This document shows, one piece after another, positions 22,487 to 32,791 of a stretch of 64,000 nt of DNA (its first letter is position 1; the number at the start of each line of letters is the position of its first letter). The notes beneath the pieces are model-generated. The model saw nothing but the letters and a program-made list of their open reading frames with translations. It made no database searches and had not been told where the DNA came from. This stretch comes from Turnera subulata (lineage: Eukaryota > Streptophyta > Magnoliopsida > Malpighiales > Passifloraceae). A program made the translations under genes and the position numbers. The stretch is from positions 59,523 to 123,522 of the forward strand of contig JAKUCV010001804.1 in the NCBI GenBank assembly GCA_028386065.3. Reading direction: 5' to 3'.

Positions 22487-23169
22487 ATGCCTGCTCCACC
22501 ATCCGTCTTCTTCGTCGAAGGTGCCTCCCAAGGCAGAAGAAACTGGCTGGCCTACAGCATGATCAACGAACGTCCGGAGGAACTACCAAACGAGCTCGGC
22601 AGGATGCCCCGTTTGGTCTTCGTCGACGAACTCTACTCGTCGAGGTTCTTCGTCACTCCCATGGAAGAGACGTTTTTCCTAGAGGACCGAGGCACCCTGA
22701 GGACCTCCTTCTACGGCTCGGCCAATTCCGTCATGTGTTCATCTCTAAAAGAGTTCAGGAATTCAACCTAGAGCCCACTTGCCATTTCCTGGACCAAAGC
22801 ACCTACTACCAGCTCTCGATGACTGCCGAGAGCATGCCCAGAGTCACTCGATTACCCCCAACTTGGCCAAAGGCCCGATTGCTGGTGTGGAACTGTAGAG
22901 GAATCGGTAGGCGCTCCGAGGAGTTCTCGCATACCCTGAGGGACCTGAAGAACTAGTACAAGCCCAACATGGTTCTTCTCACGGAGACCTAGTGGCAGCC
23001 TGAAGACGATCACGGTGTCATCCCACTTCGGTTCCCTCCAGCAAACCGGTTCGAGCTTCCTGGCCAGAACAACACGGGCGGCATGTGGTTCTCGTGGAAC
23101 GATAGCATCAGGGTGAACATTAACAATGACCCCAATAGCTTCAGGGTCAACGTTGTACCGAGAAGATGA
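22487..23169 (+). pseudogene. ~227-codon gene: unknown N-domain plus WNCRG endonuclease-like region, copy 1
   Basis: Residues ~1-90 contain FFVEGAS-GRRN, LPNEL, RLVFVDELYSSRFFVTP and FFLED. I do not recognise this domain. After a frameshift near 22740 the text continues to LPPTWPKARLLVWNCRG, HTLRDLKN, YKPNMVLLTET, GGMWFSWND and NSFRVNVVP, then a stop (23167-23169). WNCRG and the Glu of TET fit the start of the exonuclease-endonuclease-phosphatase fold of LINE ORF2 proteins. The later catalytic Asp/His segments and any RT are absent. In-frame TAGs interrupt it after LRDLKN and after LLTET. A second copy (40888-41572) has the same order, almost the same length and the same stop, so this is a defined unit and not a random LINE break. 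Role unknown. Confidence 0.65.
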
Positions 23170-23325
23170 ATGTTTTTTTTTAAGTAATATCAATGTAATA
23201 ATAATATTAGTAATATTAATAATATTTATCTCTGTATATTTATGGCATCAATTACCACTTATGTGATTGTTCCACTAAACTAGCATTGACAACGTTCCAC
23301 TCTCATTAAAATTCGTCCTCGAAAT

Positions 23326-24825
23326 TTACAAGATAAATAAAAAAAAACAAAACGAAAGTGATTCCTCTCGAGACATCTCATTCCTCTGGGGCGTCGGTAG
23401 CTTCCTCCCGAGTGATAGCATACACCCTAGGAGTTGCAGCAGATCGAGTAGCACCTCTGCGGCTCGGAGCTCTAAAACTCCCACGACTTCCTCCCTAGTG
23501 TCCACCACCCTTGTTCGGACCAGAAGGAACTGTACCATTAGCCAAAGAGTTCTGTACGGTAAACTGGGACCCACTACCACCACTTTCTCGAATCCTCTTG
23601 TAACACTCCGACTTGTTGTGTCCCTGCTTCCCGCAATACCAACATGTAATAGGAGGTCTTGCCCAAGGACCCCGCCCCTGAGATCCAGACTGATAAGACC
23701 TTCCTCCCGAAGACCTGCCTGGTCCACCTTGATAATTCTGTCCTCGGGACTTCTTTGAACTTTGGTAAGAAGAACCCTGTCGACTCGTGTAACTTGCATC
23801 ACCAGTATCATAATGTTGCCTTTTTTTTGTCCAGACACTGTTGACTGCTTCCCCCGTTTGGCTGCCTGAGCCTCCTGCCCGATCAACTGAATCCTCTCAG
23901 CATCAAAAGCAGCCTCACAAACTGCCTCCCAAGTCCGGTGTCTCCCACCAGCCACTACTATCGCCAACTCGCGGCGTAGAGCGTCAACAAACCGCCTACA
24001 CTGAGTGTCCTCATCGGGCACAAATTCCTTGGCGTAAGAGAGAAGGATACAGAACCAGATCATGAATGCAGAAATCGACTCATCGGGCCCCTATTTCACC
24101 TCAAGAAACTGCTTTTTCTGGTCCTCCAGGAAGCCAACGGTAAGGAACTCCTTGTAGAATTTATCCTTGAAGTCTGCCCATGGCATCTCCACTGGTCTAG
24201 GTAGGTTCGCAACAAGTCCCTGCCACCAACTCAATGCGTAACCCGTGAACTTGTGTGCCGCAAATCGAGCCTAGTGCTCAGGTGTATACGTGAATTTCTC
24301 CAAAAAAATTCTCCACCTGGCGGAACCAATCATCAGCCACCCTTGCGGTGATTCTCTCTCCCGAGAACATCTCAACTGCTGTATTATCCATGTGTTTATA
24401 ACCACTCTCCATACCGCCTACCACAGGTGCGACCGGAACGGCTTGGGCGCCCTGCTGTTGCTGATGAAATTTTTGAAACTGCTGCCACTGCAGGAAAGCC
24501 CGTTTACGCTTTTTTGAAGTTGCTTTGAATGCGCTTTCTAATCCGCTTCTGTAAAGAAAGGAGAAAAGAGAGGCTAGGGCTAACTAACTTACATGATTTC
24601 AACTACGCCTGAAAAGTGAAAAAAGAAGAGTGTTCACTGGTAGCTAATATTGAAATGTATCGCCACATCCATACTAGGAGGTACCAATGGCATTGCATTC
24701 TGTGCTCCTGCTGCACCAGCATTTCCCTGACAATCAGAGACTTGCATCACCGACACTGAGTCGGAAATATGGCTAGGGTGTTCATCCTGCGCATCAGCAT
24801 TGTGCTGGACTTGCGGTGGATCCAT
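23326..24825 (-). pseudogene. gag: Ty3 gag of element 3, pol deleted
   Basis: Starts MDPPQVQHNADAQDEH at 24825. The Q-rich spacer is broken by about 130 unrelated bases (about 24505-24640). The gag domain follows (DDWFRQVEN, ALSWWQGL, PVEMPWADFKDK) with several stops and frame changes near 24090-24300. The zinc knuckle is complete (about 23600-23650, CWYC-x4-H-x4-C). After the [13 protein letters not shown] region, which normally leads into protease, the sequence changes abruptly at about 23380 to the post-pol tail TTTCGAGGACGA. No protease, RT or integrase is present. It is a gag-bearing non-autonomous element that would depend on a relative such as element 2 for enzymes. Confidence 0.85.
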
Positions 24826-24968
24826 AATAACGCCTATATAAATGCAAAATATGTCAAAACACTTTTGAGTTTCAAAATAAGAAACCGGCTTTAACACATA
24901 AATCACTTGTAATTTAAAGATACATCTCTTTTTAAGCCAAGGATCTGAAGCCTGCTCCGCTACCAAGC

Positions 24969-27900
24969 TGAAGTGCCCGTATCCCGATTTTTAAGAAAAT
25001 AAAAACAATTAAACGAAAGGAATTTACCAAAATACCCTTGAAACCCGGGATACGTAAACCAATGCCTCGACACAAAAACATCATCCATAAATACTTATTA
25101 ACACCGAGATGTCATAAAATGTAAGGAAATAAACTAGTTTAATAAGTCATAAATCAACCCGGCAAAGCGCCGAAATAATATCACAAATCAGGTCCCGGCA
25201 AACTGCCGACAAAGTAATGAACCAATTATGACATCTCAAAATAAGTCTTAGGCAGCGGAAGATGGATATCATAAAATCGTGATAAAGAAAACAACATGCA
25301 TATAGGTTCTATAGATCCAACCGAGAGATGATGCACAACTACTTGCTGAGGTATCCGCGTCTGAACTCTGAGTCGAAAGATAGAGGCGAGAACAGCACGC
25401 TAACTAAGGTCTGAAAAACAACGGTGGCGATTATGTGAGTCGCCTACTCAGTGAGCATTAAAAGTTTATGTACACATGAAAAGTGAAGTCATGCTCGTGG
25501 GGTTAGTTGTTCACGAACACAAGTATAGCATACAAGCAATATTAGAATCACACACCAACACAGTCATCTTTTCGCATTATTGTATTTATTGTTTAGTTTC
25601 AACGTAATTTGGCCCTCTACTGTGAGTCAAGTCTCGGTAGCGCATCTGATCAGATCCGGGTGTGAAACCCAAGTGTTGAACCTCAGAAGGGGTAGATTCT
25701 GAGGTCAAAAACTACCGATAAACCTCGAGTGGCCGCTAGCTCCCTGAGGGTGCACTCAGACACACCTAACTGGTGCAAGTCTTCCAGGGGAGCACCTACC
25801 TTCCCCTGGGATACCCATGCTAAACCGCATAAAGTGACCCGAGGGTACCCAACCCTCCCACGGGGCTACCGGCCGACTTCACAGTAGAATTTAATATTTT
25901 ATTCTTAGTTGTTCTTTATAGTTCTGTGTGCCATACATTATGTTTTCCAGGGATGCGTGAACTTTATGTATTATTCTCATATCCGGGCCTTTGGCCCATA
26001 ACCACGCACTATCGCCAAAACATAATAACATGTTATATTCTATAGCAATTACTTATACCGAAATTAGACATGTGAGAGCAAACAGGCACATAATCCCAAT
26101 CATCGCATGTAGCAAACAAGGCAAGTAAACTAACTAACCACACCAACAAGCATTCACAAAACATATGTAAAAGACTTGTAATGTCACCTCGAAATGTAGA
26201 TTATGACTTCTCCTCGAGCCCGACTCCCCTACTCCGAAGGTATTACCCATGCCTGAATATCGACATATACAATAATCACTAAACAGTTTAAAACGTAAAA
26301 TCGTGCATGCATGCTTAGGGTATACTCAATCCCAGTAATTCCCGACCCTAACTATCCGATTAAGAAATCTCTGAGTCTAAGTTCATAAACAGGTTCTCGG
26401 GCCTAAGGCCAAGTCCATACTAACCAATTATGAAATTGGGCTTCAAGCTAGTTCCTTAAAGTCCATAACTCATTCAATTTGTAATTAGGCCTTAAGTCCA
26501 TATCTTTAAGTCCATATAACATTCTAAGCTTTATAATTATATTATTGGGCCTGGGCTCGGTTTTTCCTAAATATCGCTCTAAAGTCATTCCCGAGCCCAA
26601 ACGTTAATCGGCCTAAAATTCTATCCGTGTCGGTAAGTTTCCGGCCACACACACTCACTCCCCGCTCTCGGTATACCACTAAATCTCATATAGAAGTAAA
26701 AGTACATATCGTCATAGAATTCAGTATTTATGTACAAGGCAAAACTGACAGTAAATATCGTTTAAAGGTCGAAGAAGAAAAATATTCTGCTGGACAGAAC
26801 CCGAGCCTTCGCCGGAAATTTCTCGAGCCTCACTGGATTCCGGTCAGCTTCGCCGGAAAAAGTCAAAGCCAAGAAAACACTAGCCTCAGCAGCACTACTA
26901 CCATAATCGATCTGCCACCATCCAACAATCATCCAATTCACAACAAAACGACCACCAGCAACAACACGAATTTAGGAAATTGTGGTATAGAATCCTTACC
27001 GAAATAAGAACAAATGGGTCGTCACTGCCCACTGTCCGCAGCTCTAAGACGAGTCCAAAAGGCGTGATGAATCACGTGACTGCACGCTCTACCACCGAAA
27101 ATCAGAACGACCAGCAACAGACCGCCATCAAACACATCGCCATCCCGTGTTGTCAATTCCGCAATCCGACCATAGCAACCCCCACGCATACGCCGAGCCC
27201 ACCACCTGACAATTACCGGCCACCAACAAGCGTACATATACCGTCATCAATAAACCACTAACAATTTAAAGAGACGAGTGGAGGAAGAAGAAAAGATGGG
27301 TGGCGAGGCTTACCAGCACGGCAACGACGCGGTGGCGGCAACAACTCGCACAGGCCTTCTCGTCACAGCCACGGACGGCGATGGCGACGTACACCCGAAC
27401 TCGATCCTCGAGTTCTCCGCCCAGTCCTCAACTGGCGTCCCAACCCGGCCTCGGTGCAGCAGCGACGACAAGTGAAGGAGAGGTGTTCGTCGACGAGAGA
27501 GGAAGAAGATGGTGTTGGTGTCGGCGAGAGAGAAAGGGAAGGAGTGAGGAGTTTCGGGAATGGAATTGAGGGGAGAAGAAAAGGAAGAGATGAGAAAAGA
27601 GAGAGGAGGAGGTTGTGGGGTTGATGACCGTTGGCAGCATGGTGGAGGGGAGCAGATCGTGGAGACAAGAGCCGTTGGCAGCGGCGGAAAAGAGAAGACG
27701 GCAAAAGAGAAGGAAAAGGAAAAAGAAGAAGGAGGGGGTGCCTAGGGCTTGACCCAGCCGGCCAAAAGGACGTGTCGTTTGGTGTGGCATGGTCAACCCG
27801 CCCAGGTTGACCCATCCCTAGGGTTGTTTTATTTTTTTTTTAATTTTTTTCTAACCCAAAACGACGTAGTTTAAACTTAAACTACGATTAACTTCGTGTT

Positions 27901-28087
27901 TTATCCAGAAACGCATTTTACATCCGACGAAACTCAAACACGCCATATTACCCACTTAAAAATTATTAACTCTAAGAAAAATAATTTTATTTCCGTCACC
28001 AGAATCTAATTTTTTTTAAAATTAAGGATACGAAAAATCGGGGCGTTACAGTCCCTCTTAACTAATCAAACCAATATGATTGGCGCA
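24969..28087 (-). repeat. LTR C (5' LTR of Ty3 element 3), uninterrupted
   Basis: About 3.12 kb. On the plus strand it runs from TGAAGTGCCCGTATCCCG, next to the primer site, to ATTGGCGCA. It holds the empty hAT target CTCACTCC at 26654-26661, where LTR A is interrupted, and the doubled start TGTAACGCC...CGCC at the right end. Long AG/CT-rich stretches (about 27270-27740) make spurious frames on both strands. Confidence 0.88.
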
Positions 28088-28583
28088 TCTATTTATAATT
28101 CGTAGTTGACGTCAAGGAAATCAGGGGAGATCTCCAATAGTAGAAGAGCCTACAAATCGCGGTAGCAAGCATTGATTGTTTTGATGTTCACGAATAGGAG
28201 CGCGATTCAAGTCGAATCTGATTGATCGGGGGCATAGCACGAATAAAATTGTCGATTTTAATTTTATACTAGTCGGATGAGTGATGCTTGTGTGTGATCA
28301 TTTACTACTTCTTGTAAAAATAGCCCCTCAAAACCACATATTTCCACCAACGGATACGGTTGTTGAGTTTTATTGTTTCTTAATTGATGACCTTTTGAGC
28401 GCAAAAAAACAAGTTTTAATAAGGTCACGAACAGTGTAATAACATCCTGGTTATTTTTCAATCAGATAAAATAAAAAGCAAGTTTTAGTAGTTTTTAATT
28501 TGTACTGGTGTCTACCTATGTCATATATTTTTTGTGAAGAAGGTGCGATTATATTAAATTATGGGTTCATTGTATTCTACCAA
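28088..28583. other. Intergenic, nothing recognised
   Basis: Unique-looking sequence between LTR C and the foldback element. I see no gene or repeat. Confidence 0.5.
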
Positions 28584-29739
28584 AAAATTTTTGGTCAAAT
28601 TTTAAGGATTAAAGCGTTTTTTGGTCCCTGTGTAAAGCCTCAAAGTTGGATTTCATCCTCGTGTAGGTTTTTGGCCACTTTTCATCCCTCCGTTCGACCA
28701 TTTGGTTCGTCCGGCCAGAATCCGGCAAAAATCGCTGACGTGGCGCATTTTCAGGTGCCACATCAGTTTTTTGGGTCTCACATGTCAGGAAAAACCTAAA
28801 ACCAAACCAGGATCCACCCGATCGGTTCCGCCCACCTAAATAACCCGGAACCTAAAATATAATTTTATTATTTTTAATTATACAAATAATTTGAATAATA
28901 AAATTAGCCTATTTCAAAAATAATAAAATATAATATATATTTTTTATTTTGTATTTAATTAAAAAATTTTACAAAATAAAAAAATATTTATTTAAAAATA
29001 ATAAAACATAATATATATCAAACCATTCAAATTTTATATTTTTATATATTTTTTATTTTATATTTAAAAAAATTCACAAAACAAAAATAAAAAACATAAA
29101 AATTGAATGGTTTGATGTATATTATGTTTCATTATTTTAAATAAAATTTTTTATTTTGTGAAATTTTTTTATTAAATATAAAATAAAATATATATATATA
29201 TATAAAATTATAAAATTTGAATGATTTGATGTATATTATGTTTTATTATTTTAAAATAAATATTTTTTATTTTTTGAATTTTTTATTAAATATAAAATAT
29301 AAAAATTATAAAAATTTGAATAGTTTGATATATATTATGTTTTATTAGTTTAAAATAAATATTTTTTATTTTGTGAATTTTTATTAAATATAAAATAAAA
29401 AATATATATTATGTTTTATTATTTTAAAAATATGCTAATTTTATTGTTTGTATAATTAAAAATAATGAAATTATATTTTGGGTTCCGGGTTATTTAGGTG
29501 GGCGGAACCGGTCGGGTGGATCCTGGTTTGGTTTTGGGGTTTTCCTGACATGTGGGATCCAAAAGTCTGATGTGGCTCCGGAAAATGTGCCACGTCAGCG
29601 ATTTTTGTCGGATTCTGGCCGGACGATCCAAATGGGTAGAACGGAGGGATGAAAAGAGGCCAAAAACTTAGACGAAGATGAAATCCAACTTTGAAGCCAT
29701 ACAGAGGGAGCAAAAAATGCTTTAATCCCAAACTTTAAC
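28584..29739. mobile_element. Foldback element with ~285-bp inverted arms and AT-rich centre
   Basis: The left arm (about 28584-28880) and right arm (about 29455-29739) are imperfect reverse complements, with outer sequence GGATTAAAGCGTTTTTTGGT / CAAAAAATGCTTTAATCCC. The centre is almost pure A/T and holds several copies, in both orientations, of a motif around TTTGATGTATATTATGTTT. Long arms suggest a Mutator-like or foldback non-autonomous transposon. No clear target duplication was seen and no coding capacity. Confidence 0.75.
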
Positions 29740-30187
29740 AACTCCTAAAAAAATAAAAGTTCGAAATTTACCCACCTACACTTAGTAATTTCCTATTTTA
29801 ACTCATTTCGGTAAGGGTTTTTACGTTTGTATTAGTTGTCTTAACGTAGTACATAGGTCAACTGTTTGAATTTTTTGTCATTTTGATTTTAAAAAAATAA
29901 TTATGAAAAAAAATGAACCTTGTCCATCTAATGATTATTACTTTCTTTAGCAAAAAAACAAAGATATTTATAGGATAGGAAAAGCAAAAATAAAAAAATA
30001 ATAAATCAGTGGAGAAATTTAGCCTAGTTATCCGTTTGATATTTTTTCCATTATTTTATTTTTTAAAAAAGAAAAAAAAATCTTTATAGAAAAGAAAAAA
30101 AGAAAAAAAAAAGTTTCAACCATTAACAGCCAAACATAAATATAGATTTTTTTTTTTTTTTACAAAGCACGGTGTGGCTAGCTTTGA
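29740..30187. other. A/T-rich intergenic sequence
   Basis: Poly-A and poly-T tracts (for example around 30060-30115 and 30147-30160). No gene seen. Confidence 0.5.
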
Positions 30188-30195
30188 GCGCCCCC

Positions 30196-30773
30196 TAGAC
30201 CTGGCAATTCGTGTTGTCGTGTCGGGTTCGTGTCGGGTTGAACAGGTAATCGGTTCCAAATCTTCAACCCGACCCGACCCATTTAATAATCGTGTCGTGT
30301 CGTGTCCAACCCGTTTATTATCGTGTCGGGTTCGGGTTGATCCGCGGGTTACCTATTAAGTCTAACAAGCCTAAAAATTAGTTTGAAATTTTTTTATTTT
30401 GCGTATTTTTAAGCAAATAGGTATATAATTAGATTTTCTCATATATTAAATAAAATTATAAATTGTAGAATCATAATATAATAATATTTTAAAGCATTTA
30501 TAGAAATATTTTTGGATAATTTTAGTAACTTTACCCTTAAATATTGAATAAGTCTTATATTAAATGTAAAATATCTATACCCTAAATATAATCGGGTCAT
30601 AAACAGGTACCTATCGGGTTGGCAGGTCAACCCGCGACCTGACCTGCTAATTTTTGTGTCGTGTCGGGTCGACCCATTTAACTAAACGGGTTGAAAATCT
30701 CTGACCTATACCTGCTAATTTCGTGTCGGGTTCGTGTCGGGTTGTCGTGTCACTACCCGTTTTGCCAAGTCTA
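30196..30773. mobile_element. hAT MITE with perfect 8-bp TSD
   Basis: 578 bp from TAGACCTGGCAATTCG to GTTTTGCCAAGTCTA, flanked on both sides by GCGCCCCC (30188-30195 and 30774-30781). Subterminal regions carry many copies of GTGTCGGGTT and its complement, typical of hAT non-autonomous elements. Non-coding. A truncated relative lies at 49853. Confidence 0.92.
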
Positions 30774-30781
30774 GCGCCCCC

Positions 30782-31540
30782 AGGGCCTCCGCCTTAAGTA
30801 AAGAATGGGCCTTTATTTGTTATGGCTGGCCGAGTAAGCGGCTCTCCCATGTTGAGCCTAGACTGCACCAGAGCGGAGGAGGGCTCGAGATTAGTAGAGT
30901 GGACGGAGTCGAAGGAGATGGAACATGAGCAGAGGATAGAGGACAGATGGCGTGGTGGAGGGGGGAAGGACGAGGAGGGACACGAGAAGAGAAAATGGAG
31001 AAGAGAGATGGGAAGAAAATAAGTTTTTTTTTTCGTTTGACTTTTCAATATTTCTTTCTCTTTTTTATACAAATATTTTCTTTTTTTTGCAAAAGAAAAA
31101 GAGAAATAAAAAAATATTGAACGGTGAAGAAATTGCCACATGTTGGCCATCTTCGTTTCCATTACACATAGAACTGAAACGGAATCGGTCCATCCAATAG
31201 AATTGAACCGAAGAATAATGAAATTCAAGTGGTTAAATTTTGGTTTTTTGGGGTTATTGAAGTTTGACCAAAAGTTGAGTGGGGAAATGCATTGAATCCA
31301 ATAAATTATAGAAGAAATTACAGTAGTTTCTGCAGTATCAACCAATAAAACAGCGATGCAAAAATCATGAGGAGCATTTAGAAGTTTTAGTTCATCTTGT
31401 ATGTCAGATGGCTTTTCTAACTAAAAATATCTGCTATAAAGTTAGTTTCATGGTAGTTGTGACGAAAGCTGACCGTCATGTTCGAGTCTACTTGGTTCAT
31501 TGCTTAAGATCTGATCGTCTCTTGTTAATCTATTACATAA
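30782..31540. other. Intergenic with A/T hairpin
   Basis: No gene recognised. An imperfect hairpin spans 31044-31121 (TTCAATATTTCTTTCTC against GAGAAATAAAAAAATATTGAA). The minus-strand 183-aa frame here is of low complexity and lacks a recognisable domain. Confidence 0.45.
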
Positions 31541-31782
31541 TATTAAAACAAGAAGAACAAAGAAGAATGAAGTTTAGGAATTCTCTGATGATATTAGTAG
31601 CACACAAGGCAATCCTTTTATACACAATTTCCTATAACTATAAATGGAAGGAAATAATCTACACTAATTACAATGCTAAATCGCACTAATCTTTCCTAAT
31701 CACACTAACATATGCTAATCACACTAATCATTCCCAATCACACTAATTACTCATTTAATCACACTAATTACTCGTGCTGACA
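31541..31782 (-). repeat. 3' LTR of copia element 4
   Basis: Matches 37444-37640 apart from the TG/TA end change and an extra repeat of an ATCACACTAAT-like unit near 31690-31770. Confidence 0.85.
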
Positions 31783-32770
31783 CTCCCCCTCAACTTGGAG
31801 CATAGATATCAATCATGCCCAACTTGTCAACTATTTTGTGGAATATTTTGCCTGTGACTGCCTTTATGAGAACATCAGCTAACTGATCTTCCGATTTGAT
31901 GAAAGGGAAGCTTATAGTCTTCTGATCAAGCTTCTCTCTAATGAAATGACGATCAACCTCTACATGTTCGGTACGATCATGTGGAACCGGATTATGGGAG
32001 ATCTCGATAGCTGCTTTGTTGTCACAATGTAACATCATAGACGTGGAATGATTCATACCCAACTCCTCCAAGATACCTTTAGTCCATAATAGTTCACAAA
32101 TACCATGGGCCATTCCTCGATATTCCGTCTCAGCACTAGATCTGGCAACAACTTTCTGTTTCTTGCTCTTCCATGTGACAAGGTTCCCCTCCACGAAAGT
32201 AAAATAGCCAGACGTAGAACGTCTAGTAGTCTGAGTCTGTGTATCCTTCGACTTCCCGACTGTTATTTTTTTAGAATAGCACACCTTTTCTAGAAGACTT
32301 TTTACGATACCGAAGAATTCGGTATACAGCATCCAAATGTTCTACACTGGGCGAGTTCATGAATTGGTTGACAACACTCACAACATAAGCAACATCTGGC
32401 CTTCTATGTGCCAAATAAATTAGTCGTCCGACTAGGCGTTGATATTGAGTCTTGTCCGTTGGAACTTGATCCGGAAATATGCCCTGTCTATGATTCACCT
32501 CAATCGGTGTTTTAGCAGGCTTACAGGAGAGCATACCTGCTTCGTTGAGAAGATCAAACACGTACTTCCGTTGGGAAAGAAAAATGCCACATTCAGAGCT
32601 GGCCACTTCAATCCCCAAAAAATACTTCAGTTGTCCCAAATCCTTCATCTCAAACTTGGTAGACAAGTATTCTGACAAAGCCATCATCTCATCTGGGTCA
32701 TCTCCTGTCAGGACCATAACATCAACATACACTATCAATATTGTCAATCTGCCCTCTTTCGTTTTATGAA
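31783..32770 (-). pseudogene. pol: Copia RT C-terminus and RNase H
   Basis: Second part of RT and RNase H of element 4. The RT frame (32271-32747) has IVYVDVMVLTGDD, where the catalytic YVDD has become YVDV. Then come KDLGQLKYFLGIEVA and RRPDVAYVVSVVNQF. RNase H follows in another frame (31790-32332): SGYFTFVEG, WKSKKQKVVARSSAETEYR, CDNKAAIEIS, RTEHVEVDRHFI, and the C-terminal signature EDQLADVLIKAV. The lost catalytic Asp, a frameshift at about 32280 and a stop after GVLF show it cannot encode active RT. Confidence 0.88.
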
Positions 32771-32791
32771 TAGAGTGTGGTCCAAGTTACT

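Larger units (their letters stand above)
20946..24968 (-). mobile_element. Internal region of gag-only Ty3 element 3 (LTR A and LTR C flank it)
   Basis: The order on the minus strand is LTR C, primer site (about 24943-24967), gag, post-pol tail, inserted module, polypurine tract, LTR A. LTR A and C are close copies once the hAT nest is removed. Flanking 5-mers do not match (GGTTG at 5560-5564; TCTAT at 28088-28092), so one end may have been rearranged. Confidence 0.75.

Noticed and set aside
22040..22531. 163-aa Phe/Ser/Leu-rich minus-strand ORF
   Set aside because: Opposite the promoter and 5' part of the endonuclease-like unit; biased composition and no match in the second copy.
5560..28092. 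5-bp target duplication for Ty3 element 3
   Set aside because: GGTTG at the left edge and TCTAT at the right do not match, so I do not claim one.
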